A stretch of DNA of 64,000 nucleotides, taken from Carboxylicivirga mesophila. Lineage in GTDB: Bacteria > Bacteroidota > Bacteroidia > Bacteroidales > Marinilabiliaceae. The notes below the pieces were generated by a model, which saw only the letters and a list, made by a program, of their open reading frames with translations, was not told where the DNA came from and did not search any database. The position numbers were made by a program, and so were the translations under genes. This document shows, in pieces, positions 54,551 through 61,940 of the stretch (positions are counted from its first letter, which is position 1; the number at the start of each line of letters is the position of its first letter). The stretch is from positions 117,738 through 181,737 of the forward strand of contig NZ_JAGUCN010000011.1 in NCBI RefSeq assembly GCF_018271975.1, given 5' to 3'.

Positions 54551-55363
54551 TTAATAGCCCAGGTTAGGACGTGGTAATTTCTTCTCCAACTTTCTCAGGT
54601 CAAAGCCCAGCTGAATATTGAAGCGCAGGATATGCGATGATCGATAAGAGGCCCCATCACTTTTTTGTCCGAGCGTCCACATGTGCCCCACAAAAAAGGT
54701 GACATTATTATTGAGCACATAGCCAAAGCCATTGTAGGTTCTGAAATCCTCCAATGGATTATATACAATGGAACTACCGGTATGCATAAATATTTCGGCA
54801 CTGGGCGAGAAGTACAAGGTTTTTTCGGTGATGGTTGATTTGTTTAAGGGGATATATGCAAAAAACTTATAACGGTAGCGATTGGTGTAGTCATGCACAT
54901 CACCCACGTTGTTATTACGTTTCCAGCGGTGCTCAAACCTGAATTGATGGTATAAATTAAATCGTCCCATGTCAGGTGTTTTAAACAGCCACTGATGCCA
55001 TATACGTGGCTCATAGGTAATTTTTTCGTACTGGTCGTTACCTGGCTCGGGGGTATAGTTAAGTACCAGTGTCGGCCCAATAACCGCCTCAAAGTTTTTA
55101 TTGAAAAAGATGTTGATACCTGCCCGGTTGTAGATCTGCCTGGTACGCCCGTAAAACGATGTGACATTATCAAGGGAGTTGCGCACGCGGTAGTGGTGCT
55201 CGCCATAGTAGCCAATTTTATCACTCAGGCGCACCTTTAAGTACAAGCCATTCCATATACCGGTTTCTTCCAGGTTGGTGGTGCTGGCAGATGGTGTACT
55301 AAACTGCTGTGCCTGACTAAGGGCGGCCACTAAAAGTAATGCAAATACTATCTTTATCTTCAT
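54551..55363 (-). CDS. DUF2490-type outer-membrane beta-barrel protein
   Basis: About 270 residues from the ATG at 55363 (MKIKIVFALLLVAALSQA signal peptide). The pattern of paired strands with GEHHYRVRNSLDNVTSFYGR, RAGINIFFNKNFEAVIGPTL, YEPRIWHQWLF, YHQFRFEHRWKR and the last strand FNIQLGFDLRKL fits the DUF2490 barrel family. It probably forms a small outer-membrane channel; no substrate known. It is the first gene after operator 7, followed by the MORN protein. It is one of four barrels in this array. Confidence 0.82.
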   Translation of the reverse strand: MKIKIVFALLLVAALSQAQQFSTPSASTTNLEETGIWNGLYLKVRLSDKIGYYGEHHYRVRNSLDNVTSFYGRTRQIYNRAGINIFFNKNFEAVIGPTLVLNYTPEPGNDQYEKITYEPRIWHQWLFKTPDMGRFNLYHQFRFEHRWKRNNNVGDVHDYTNRYRYKFFAYIPLNKSTITEKTLYFSPSAEIFMHTGSSIVYNPLEDFRTYNGFGYVLNNNVTFFVGHMWTLGQKSDGASYRSSHILRFNIQLGFDLRKLEKKLPRPNLGY

Positions 55364-55522
55364 GAGGTAATGGTTAATTATGAACAAACCTGAATCCTGC
55401 ATTACATTTGGAACTCAGGTTTCTGGTTAAAACACTGCAACTGGCAATAAAATAACACTAGCTGCACCAAAGAATTATTCACTCTTAAAGCGCAGCATAG
55501 TGCTATTACTTATTGTCCAGTA

Positions 55523-55589
55523 CAAAGAACCGATATATGGTTGCTAACCTTTACCCCATTTCATTCATACGCTTATCCGTTCTGGTCAA
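55523..55589 (-). promoter_or_regulatory. array promoter/operator 7 (DUF2490-MORN operon)
   Basis: -7-like GTTCTTTG (55530-55523, minus), 21 bp, repeats TACCCCATTTCATTCAT (55552-55568) and TTATCCGTTCTGGTCAA (55573-55589). The 120-nt leader that follows holds a CACTA...TAGTG inverted pair (near 55457-55502); a similar pair lies downstream of gene 52857 (near 52785-52826). Confidence 0.72.
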
Positions 55590-55702
55590 AATAGAACGTG
55601 AAATAGTTTCATAGAGGAGAAGCTTAAGTTGCACACCCAATAAACCATAAAAGCAACTCCCACAATTGAGAGCTGCTTTTACCTCTTGTACCTAAAAAAA
55701 TG

Positions 55703-56158
55703 CTAGTCGCCTACTGTATAATAGGTTTTATTCACAATCTTCCAGCCATCTGCAAATTTATACAATTGCAGGTAGTCGATATATACCGTTTTACCTTCCA
55801 GGATATACTCCATTTTAACGCTGGAAGCATACTTCTCAATATCAATATTCAGAATATTAACACTCACTTGCTTTCCTTCGGGGCGGGGCAGAATGCCCTT
55901 TTCCAAATTATCCTTAGCCATTTGCTTCCAGCCCCCAAGATCTACATTGCTTAAACTGCCATCTTTTTCCAGTACCTGCATCCTGAAATCAGGATGAAAA
56001 CCGGCATCTATCTTTGCCATGTCACCAATATTCTGTGTCCCATCCAGGTAAGCTGTCTGAATAAGGTTTTTTATCATTACTTCTTCTTTCTTCAACGATT
56101 GTGCAAAACCTGAAATAACAAAAGTTGCAACAAACATTATTACTGCTATTCGTTTCAT
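55703..56158 (-). CDS. secreted lumazine-binding-like (NTF2-fold) protein 2
   Basis: About 151 residues from the ATG at 56158 (MKRIAVIMFVATFVISGFA signal peptide; the ATG at 56179 is possible). A longer frame starting at 56242 would read through the structured leader and is rejected. Strong paralog of the 52857-53312 product: TAYLDGTQNIGDMAKIDAGF, DFRMQVLEKDGSLSNV, IEKYASSVKMEYILEGKTVY, LQLYKFADGWKIVNKTYYTV. It follows the NylA-like amidase gene on the same strand (stop at 56274), so the two are probably cotranscribed with the leader element between them. Ligand unknown. Confidence 0.82.
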   Translation of the reverse strand: MKRIAVIMFVATFVISGFAQSLKKEEVMIKNLIQTAYLDGTQNIGDMAKIDAGFHPDFRMQVLEKDGSLSNVDLGGWKQMAKDNLEKGILPRPEGKQVSVNILNIDIEKYASSVKMEYILEGKTVYIDYLQLYKFADGWKIVNKTYYTVGD

Positions 56159-56184
56159 ATGATTATAATTTGCTTTCATATTGC

Positions 56185-56264
56185 CATATGGAACTCTCAA
56201 GTAAATTTTATCATCCTCCTGTGTGAAAATTTGGATAATCAAATTTACATGGTCGTTTCATATG
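56185..56264 (-). promoter_or_regulatory. structured leader element, copy C
   Basis: 80 nt, the same length as copy B. Outer arms CATATGAAAC (56264-56255) and GTTCCATATG (56194-56185), 9 of 10 paired. Inner stem GTAAATT(TGA)TTATC with GATAAAATTTAC. Box CACACAGG at 56225-56218. An ATG at 56214, 3 nt later, opens a 5-codon ORF (MIKFT) ending at 56197. It starts 10 bp after the amidase stop codon. Confidence 0.7.
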
Positions 56265-56273
56265 AAATTATCT

Positions 56274-57782
56274 TTATTTTAATCCGTTTATTTTAGCCGA
56301 TACAGGTGCCCATTTATGCGCCCATGGTTTAGCTGCTTCCAGCTCGTAGGCCAGTTCAAGCAGGGTTTGCTCATCACCATTTCCGGCAGCAAAATGACTA
56401 CCAATTGGCAAGCCGTTGGAGCTCATACCCAAAGGTACAGACATACCCGGTAATCCCAGTGCATTTTGTACCGGTGTATATGACATGTAATCGAATATAC
56501 GACGAGATAAATCGTCAAAGCTTAATGAAGAATCAGTCATATAGCCTAACTTAGGCGATGGAGTTTTTGTTACAGGTGTCAACAATACATCAAACGAATT
56601 CATCCAGTTAGCTACTTCAATACCTTTATGCTCAAAGTACTTGTTGGCCTTTATTACCGATTCATTACCTCGCTTACGCCCCATAACATCAAACTCGAGT
56701 GTGAATGGCTCCAGTAATCCTGTTTCGGCCGCTGGCTTACCAGTCATTTGTTGTACAAAAGCAGCTGTTTTAACCATTTTGGCAGCAAACAGCGATAAAA
56801 ATTGATCTTCAAACTCACCTGTCACGGGGTTCTTTACCTCAATAACAGTATGCCCTAAGCTCTCCAATAGTTTGGCAGTATCTTCAATGGCTTTTTGTAT
56901 TTCAGGATGCGGAAGCTCTCCAAAGTAATTTTTCATGCACAAGCCAATGGTAAGGCGACGCTTACTTGGCCCCGAAACAAAACCTACCGGTTTTAAATTA
57001 GCAGGATTAGCTGGATTCTGCGTTAATGAAAACAACATGGCACTATCCCTCACTGTTCGACTGACACAGTTATCAACCATAAATTCAAGCTGGTCTGATG
57101 AACCGGGAAGCATTCTCATACGTGATGGTTTAAGACCAAATATCCCACAAGATGATGCCGGAATTCGAATGGAACCACCACCATCAGAAGCATGTGCCAA
57201 CGGAAGATAACCTGCCGCTACAGATATAGATGACCCACCGGATGACCCACCAGAAGAGTATTCGGTGTTCCATGGATTATGAGCTGGTTTTAGTAAAACT
57301 GATTCGGTTGTTGGTGCCAAACCAAACTCAGGCATATTTGTTTTTCCTAAAATAACGAAGCCAGCTTTTTCGTATGCTTTGGTCAGTTGTGCCGATTCCT
57401 TGGCTACATTGTTTTCGAAAAGTTTAGAACCATTTGTTGTTTTAACACCTGCATAATTTATATTGTCTTTCATAACAAAAGGTACGCCGGCAAATGGTGC
57501 ATCCGGATTAATATTTTTTACTGTTTCCAGTGCTTTTTCAAATGTAGGGGTATTAATAGCATTTAGCTTTCCATCGAGAGCCTCAATGCGATTAATTGTT
57601 GCCATCACTACCTCTTTAGGCGATACCTCTTTATTTTTAATTAATTGAGACAAGCCAAGTGCATCAAAGTCTACTAATTGGGTAGGTAGGGCACTTGTGC
57701 CTTTAGCATATATAGCTGGTGCCACCATAGCTGCGGCACCGGCAGCAAAACTTCTTTTTATAAAACTTCGTCGTGATATCAT
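56274..57782 (-). CDS. amidase-signature enzyme, NylA-like, with Tat signal
   Basis: 502 residues. The N-terminus SRRSFIKR followed by AAGAAAMVAPAIYA is a twin-arginine signal, so the folded enzyme goes to the periplasm. The Ser-Ser-Lys triad of the amidase-signature family is visible: Lys105 in PFVMKDN, Ser180 in SSGGSSGGS, Ser204 in GGGSIRIPASSCG. Sequence around the triad and the C-terminus (PLGMSSNGLPIGSHFAAG, YELEAAKPWAHK) resembles NylA, the 6-aminohexanoate cyclic-dimer hydrolase, as I recall it. It would open linear or cyclic amides. Its promoter lacks the array repeats. It is probably cotranscribed with lumazine-binding-like gene 2. Confidence 0.9.
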   Translation of the reverse strand: MISRRSFIKRSFAAGAAAMVAPAIYAKGTSALPTQLVDFDALGLSQLIKNKEVSPKEVVMATINRIEALDGKLNAINTPTFEKALETVKNINPDAPFAGVPFVMKDNINYAGVKTTNGSKLFENNVAKESAQLTKAYEKAGFVILGKTNMPEFGLAPTTESVLLKPAHNPWNTEYSSGGSSGGSSISVAAGYLPLAHASDGGGSIRIPASSCGIFGLKPSRMRMLPGSSDQLEFMVDNCVSRTVRDSAMLFSLTQNPANPANLKPVGFVSGPSKRRLTIGLCMKNYFGELPHPEIQKAIEDTAKLLESLGHTVIEVKNPVTGEFEDQFLSLFAAKMVKTAAFVQQMTGKPAAETGLLEPFTLEFDVMGRKRGNESVIKANKYFEHKGIEVANWMNSFDVLLTPVTKTPSPKLGYMTDSSLSFDDLSRRIFDYMSYTPVQNALGLPGMSVPLGMSSNGLPIGSHFAAGNGDEQTLLELAYELEAAKPWAHKWAPVSAKINGLK

Positions 57783-57821
57783 CGCATTTGCATTTTAATT
57801 GAGAATTCATTTTAACTATGG

Positions 57822-57882
57822 CAAAGGTATTACCTGAGCCAACTTAAACTTGTGAGCTCAGGCTTTGTGTTAGTACCAACAC
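57822..57882 (-). promoter_or_regulatory. amidase promoter with two inverted repeats instead of direct repeats
   Basis: -7 box TACCTTTG (57829-57822, minus). The region where the other units carry direct repeats instead holds an inverted repeat CCTGAGC (57834-57840) / GCTCAGG (57856-57862), then GTGTT/AACAC around GTTAGTACCAAC (57867-57882). One of these may also be the end of the serine hydrolase 3 transcript (stop at 57909). Confidence 0.45.
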
Positions 57883-57908
57883 TTTGGTTGTGAGTATATA
57901 CTTACCTG

Positions 57909-59273
57909 TTAACGATACATCTGCTTCACAATTTCGCGCGCATAAGCATGAACCCATACCTCGGCCTGATAGGCTGACGAATACCAAACAACAACCGTAT
58001 TTGTTTCGGGAGAAACATATAAACACTGACCTGTACGACCTGATTTGTATAAATCACCATCTTCAAAAACGGCATCCCACTGATAGGAAGCACCAAATCC
58101 TGTTTCACCAAAATCGTTGGTTAAACGTTGGCTCATGTAGTCATTGCCGTAGGCTTCAGGCTTAGAAGCCGCTTTCGCTTTTCCGAAATATGAATCAGAA
58201 ACAACCTGCTCGTTAGCTACCACATCCCAACTTGGTGTAAATAACATACCGAAGCGACCTAAATCGCGTAAACGGGCAGCAAAAGCACCAAACGACATGG
58301 GCTCACCACCTTCAGAAAGACCTAATACTGCATCTCCTTCCATACCTGTTTTAGACCATATCTTAGTCGAAATTAAATCCTCAATTGGCATGTTATATAT
58401 TTCTTGCAGTATAAGTGTTCCTACGTGTGTATTAATAGAGGCATACTCAAAACGCTCTCCGGCATCTTGGGTTCTTTCTGATTTTTTCACAGCATCCAGA
58501 AGCGTTTGACCGGCATAGCTAGGGTGTCCACCTGTAATGGCATATAGCATAGTGGTTGGGTGTGTTGGACTGCTTCCTAAACGGCTTTCACTAATATCTA
58601 AACCAGCACGCATATGCAGGGCATCTTCAACTTTTACATTATCCCATGCAGTGCCTTTTAGGTCAGTAAGGTAAGTTGGAACATTTGCTTGTAGATTTAC
58701 CAATCCCTCTTCCTCTGCAATATGCAATAAGGTTCCGGTGAAAATTTTAGTTGCCGAAGCCCATAGGTGGTTATCCCAATCACGAATACCTCTATAATCT
58801 TCATACACAATTTTACCATCGTGAATAACGGTAATGGCTTTCATTCTTGAGCGTTCATCATCCATCATCTCTTTAAGTGTCATGGTTCCTAATATGGTAG
58901 ACGCTGCTACATCAGCAATTTCTTCTGATATCTCAGATTCTAAATGAGAAACATTTCCTTGACGGTGAACAACAGCCGATTTAACCACCTCGCTTAAATG
59001 CGTAGAGGCGTAACTACCTATATCATCGGCTGTAATAGCAGAAGTAGGCCCATAAGTATTTCGGAATTGCATCGTTTGTGCAGGCGTATATCCATCTTTA
59101 TATTTAGAAACAGACTCTAATTTTTCTGGAATACTGTAATCCGTTTTTACGGTCTCAACCTTACTAATTTCCTTTATTGCTTTTGATTTTTCACCGGCTT
59201 GCTCACCGGTACTACAGGCTGTTAGTACAGCCATGGCAAGCATTAAAGCCTTATAGCTATTTCTTACTTTCAT
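57909..59273 (-). CDS. serine hydrolase 3, beta-lactamase-related, lipoprotein
   Basis: About 454 residues from the ATG at 59273 (MKVRNSYKALMLAMAVLTAC, lipidated Cys20); 15 codons upstream lie in the leader and are rejected. Ser173-X-X-Lys176 in WASATKIFTG and Tyr277 in RFEYASINTH. Paralog of serine hydrolase 2: shared HDGKIVYEDYRG / HDGKIVLEEYPG, FAARLRDLGRFGMLFTPSWD, and VSPETNTVVVWYSS. Lipidation suggests anchoring at the outer membrane. It carries operator 8. Substrate unknown; esterase or amidase of the penicillin-binding-protein type. Confidence 0.88.
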   Translation of the reverse strand: MKVRNSYKALMLAMAVLTACSTGEQAGEKSKAIKEISKVETVKTDYSIPEKLESVSKYKDGYTPAQTMQFRNTYGPTSAITADDIGSYASTHLSEVVKSAVVHRQGNVSHLESEISEEIADVAASTILGTMTLKEMMDDERSRMKAITVIHDGKIVYEDYRGIRDWDNHLWASATKIFTGTLLHIAEEEGLVNLQANVPTYLTDLKGTAWDNVKVEDALHMRAGLDISESRLGSSPTHPTTMLYAITGGHPSYAGQTLLDAVKKSERTQDAGERFEYASINTHVGTLILQEIYNMPIEDLISTKIWSKTGMEGDAVLGLSEGGEPMSFGAFAARLRDLGRFGMLFTPSWDVVANEQVVSDSYFGKAKAASKPEAYGNDYMSQRLTNDFGETGFGASYQWDAVFEDGDLYKSGRTGQCLYVSPETNTVVVWYSSAYQAEVWVHAYAREIVKQMYR

Positions 59274-59315
59274 TTCGGTATGTTTTATAGAATTAATAAT
59301 CTTGTATTTACATTT

Positions 59316-59382
59316 CAAAAGTAGGATTCAGGCAAGCAAAAAAAGACTCCTATTCTATCAGCTGAGAGCCGTAAACAGTCAA
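59316..59382 (-). promoter_or_regulatory. array promoter/operator 8 (serine hydrolase 3)
   Basis: -7 box TACTTTTG (59323-59316, minus), 21 bp, repeats GACTCCTATTCTATCAG (59345-59361) and GAGCCGTAAACAGTCAA (59366-59382). Confidence 0.65.
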
Positions 59383-59429
59383 AACAGCAAACAAACAAAA
59401 TGAGTGTAATTAACGTAGTGGTTTGCACA

Positions 59430-59466
59430 CAAAAAAAGCCTGAACAGACGATGCTGAACAGGCTTC
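59430..59466 (-). terminator. terminator after the Omp85-type barrel gene
   Basis: AAGCCTG (59436-59442) pairs with CAGGCTT (59459-59465), and the stem can extend through ACAG/CTGA-type pairs. On the minus strand a run of T follows (59437-59431). Confidence 0.82.
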
Positions 59467-59507
59467 TTACGAATTGAAAACTAATCTAGATGAACAAATT
59501 ATACTGT

Positions 59508-60791
59508 TTAAAAGTACTCTGTCAAGTTAAGGTACAATGCGCCATTACCATTATGATCCCATGCATAGTCAATACCCAGGTTGGTACGGGTGGCTTTCTG
59601 GATTTGAATACGTAAACCAGCACCAAATGCATACGCCCAGTTATCAAACAGCTTTACATTAGCATCACGTGCCGAAGCAGAAGTAGTATTGGCAAAAACA
59701 ACGCCACCGAATAAGTCGGGATTTTTAGCCAAAACAGGTAGTCTGAAACGGTATTCCAGCTCAGCGTAGAACATATCATCACCTCTCCAGCGTCCCTGCG
59801 CATAGCCACGACCTGAGCGGCCCATCTGGTCCCATGCAGTTGCCGGCATCAGCATATAAGGTAAATTACCATGAGTAGTTACATTCGCATAGGTCCAAAA
59901 AGCAATCACATTGCGCGGTACTTCCTTATTTACACCAAAGTAATCGCGGTATTCCATCCATAATGTTGATGAACTTTGGTCACTTCCTAAAAAGTCGGCA
60001 TTGTACTTATACGAAATATTGGCAAATCGCCCCGTATAAGGATTGGCCATGTTATCACGCGTATCATATAATGCAGTTGCTGATGCACCTACCAGACTAT
60101 AACCTGTTGGATCAAACCCATGCTTCATACTATACACATAATGGTTGGTATACACGCCATTCTCCACATCCAGCATGTTGTCGTCAATATTGGCAAAACG
60201 GTCATAATGAATTCCACCTCCCAGATAGAATGAAGGCTTCACCTGTCTTAGCGCTGTTTGATGAGCCCTGTAAAAATTAAACTCCATCCCTTCTCCTTCA
60301 TATAGCTCATCATCGCCAAAAGGTGATACTCCAGGTATTAAGGTATTGCCATCAGCTCCCGTACCCAACCCAAAGGTAGGTTGTGACGAATCAAAGAAGC
60401 GATAGTCTCCCTGTAGCATCCATTTGTTTTCATTAGTGTACACATTACCACGCAAAGTAAACATCAACTGATTTTTAGTGGTATAAGTGGCAGTCATCAA
60501 GGCATTTGACATTTTAGTGGTTGTAGGATCTCCTAAAAAGATACTACCAGATGCTGCCATACCATAGACAAAACCAAATGCAGGGTTTGCTGCCAATGCT
60601 GGAATAGGCGTAAAATATAACTTACCCACTTTAATGTCTGGTACTGAGCTGGCAGCTTTTTCTTGTTCAGCTCGTTCTTCAGCAATTTCAGGTGTTACTT
60701 CCTGCATGTCTTGTATTGGAGGCGACTGTGCGCCTGCTGTAACAGCAAAGCCTAGCAATGCTGCTAAAAAAGATAATCGAATCTTCTTCAT
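59508..60791 (-). CDS. Omp85/BamA-type surface-antigen barrel without POTRA domains
   Basis: 427 residues with a signal peptide (MKKIRLSFLAALLGFAVTAGA). A short linker (about 22-60, Glu-rich) leads to a 16-strand barrel like the C-terminal half of BamA/TamA: PNPAFGFVYG-like start, GDYRFFDSSQPTFGLGTGAD, ALYDTRDNMANPYTGRFANI (the conserved D-R-N-P-G loop), GEYRF-type AELEYRFRLPVL, and the last strands GAGLRIQIQKATRTNLGIDY. With no POTRA domains it is more likely a transporter or enzyme-like barrel than part of the assembly machine. Single-gene unit with operator 9 and its own terminator. Confidence 0.83.
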   Translation of the reverse strand: MKKIRLSFLAALLGFAVTAGAQSPPIQDMQEVTPEIAEERAEQEKAASSVPDIKVGKLYFTPIPALAANPAFGFVYGMAASGSIFLGDPTTTKMSNALMTATYTTKNQLMFTLRGNVYTNENKWMLQGDYRFFDSSQPTFGLGTGADGNTLIPGVSPFGDDELYEGEGMEFNFYRAHQTALRQVKPSFYLGGGIHYDRFANIDDNMLDVENGVYTNHYVYSMKHGFDPTGYSLVGASATALYDTRDNMANPYTGRFANISYKYNADFLGSDQSSSTLWMEYRDYFGVNKEVPRNVIAFWTYANVTTHGNLPYMLMPATAWDQMGRSGRGYAQGRWRGDDMFYAELEYRFRLPVLAKNPDLFGGVVFANTTSASARDANVKLFDNWAYAFGAGLRIQIQKATRTNLGIDYAWDHNGNGALYLNLTEYF

Positions 60792-60836
60792 GATTATATC
60801 ATTTTAATAGTTTTACTCTTTTTATTTATTGTGATA

Positions 60837-60903
60837 CAAATATCTGCCTTCTACAGGTGAGCTTTTATCCCATTTTAGTCAACCGCTTATCCAAAAAGTT
60901 CAA
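60837..60903 (-). promoter_or_regulatory. array promoter/operator 9 (Omp85-type barrel)
   Basis: -7-like GATATTTG (60844-60837, minus), 21 bp, repeats TATCCCATTTTAGTCAA (60866-60882) and TTATCCAAAAAGTTCAA (60887-60903). Both copies are close to consensus. Confidence 0.78.
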
Positions 60904-60968
60904 TAGGGGAAGTGGTGATGATTAATTGTACTTATTTTGTTCTTCTAAGCCAATTAAATAGGTAATCA

Positions 60969-61757
60969 TCAGAAGTTATAGTAAAGCCCAACACCAGCAT
61001 AGGTATTAAACAGTTCGGTATGTCTGACACGCCTTGTATAAAAGGCATTCACCCCCAATTGGCGGTTAAACTTATAGCCGGCATCCAGGCGCGTAAATAT
61101 GACAAAGGCATCTCTGTTGTACACCATGCGGTTATCCATTGTCACTGAGGCCGACCACCTGTTGCCCTGATAGCCAAATTGTGGCTCGAAACGGATGAAT
61201 ATTGGGGGCTCAGACCAATCAGCTGTGTTCGCCAACGGAAAGTTATAGCGCCATTTGTTACTGATAAAAAAGCGTTCATCGCCCAAGCGCCATGAATACT
61301 GGATGGCAGGCTCCAATATCCAGTGCCCGAATAAACCGGCATTGCCGGGCTTACCGCTTGGCATAACCAGCTTAGTTGATGCTGAAAGCCCCTGCCATCC
61401 GTGATTGGTTCTGTTGGCAGGCATAAAGTCACGCGTATATGTCAGGTTAAAGTCACCCGGTGTCCAGATAGTCTCTCCACCTTTCTGATGATAAACGCCA
61501 ATGAGTTCAATATTGATATAGTCGCGCTGGCTAAGGTTAAGCTTAGCGTTTGTTACCCAGTATAAGCCATCTTCATTGGGATTAAAATTGTAAAACTCAA
61601 TGTTGGAATGTATACGTGAAAAATATGGCCGGAAAACACCTTGTTGTTCATATTCATTTGACGTCGTCTGACCACAAGTCATGCTGACTGGAACGAACAG
61701 GAATAACAACGCACACAAATATTTGAAGTTTAGAAAAGCTCTAATCTCGTAACTCAT
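60969..61757 (-). CDS. outer-membrane beta-barrel protein, porin-like
   Basis: 262 residues. The signal peptide lies after a short N-terminal stretch (FKYLCALLFLFVPVSMTCG). It has alternating strands typical of a barrel (YINIELIGVYHQKGG, WTPGDFNLTYTRDFM, FFISNKWRYNFPL, WSASVTMDNRMVYN) ending in a terminal Phe (YAGVGLYYNF), the usual mark for outer-membrane insertion. It somewhat recalls the MetA-pathway/toluene-type channel group, which passes hydrophobic small molecules, but I am not sure. It is divergent from regulator 5 and carries operator 10. Confidence 0.78.
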   Translation of the reverse strand: MSYEIRAFLNFKYLCALLFLFVPVSMTCGQTTSNEYEQQGVFRPYFSRIHSNIEFYNFNPNEDGLYWVTNAKLNLSQRDYINIELIGVYHQKGGETIWTPGDFNLTYTRDFMPANRTNHGWQGLSASTKLVMPSGKPGNAGLFGHWILEPAIQYSWRLGDERFFISNKWRYNFPLANTADWSEPPIFIRFEPQFGYQGNRWSASVTMDNRMVYNRDAFVIFTRLDAGYKFNRQLGVNAFYTRRVRHTELFNTYAGVGLYYNF

Positions 61758-61786
61758 GACTCCTTACATTTAATTATTTACAGTCA

Positions 61787-61853
61787 CAAAATTGCTCTGT
61801 TCTCCACTTAATATGTATCCCAAATAAGTCAACAGACTCCCCAATCAGGTCAA
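61787..61853 (-). promoter_or_regulatory. array promoter/operator 10 (porin-like gene)
   Basis: -7-like CAATTTTG (61794-61787, minus), 21 bp, repeats TATCCCAAATAAGTCAA (61816-61832) and CTCCCCAATCAGGTCAA (61837-61853). Best match to the consensus of the set. Confidence 0.78.
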
Positions 61854-61892
61854 ATAAACCTCATCTAACGCTTGCCGTACATAAGAACAGAG

Positions 61893-61923
61893 TTGCGAAC
61901 ACGAAATGTTTCTTTTACATTTA
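61893..61923 (+). promoter_or_regulatory. promoter of AraC regulator 5
   Basis: TTG (61893-61895), 20 bp, TACATTTA (61916-61923). It lies downstream of the first in-frame ATG (61872), so translation must start at 61941. Confidence 0.6.
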
Positions 61924-61940
61924 AAGACAATAAAAAAATA

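Noticed and set aside
56159..56242. 28-residue N-terminal extension of lumazine-binding-like protein 2
   Set aside because: The extension is the translated structured leader; the signal peptide begins at 56158 or 56179 and the paralog has the same layout.
61872..61940. N-terminal extension of AraC regulator 5
   Set aside because: It would place the -33 and -7 boxes of the gene inside the coding region, and the paralogs all begin at the equivalent of 61941.
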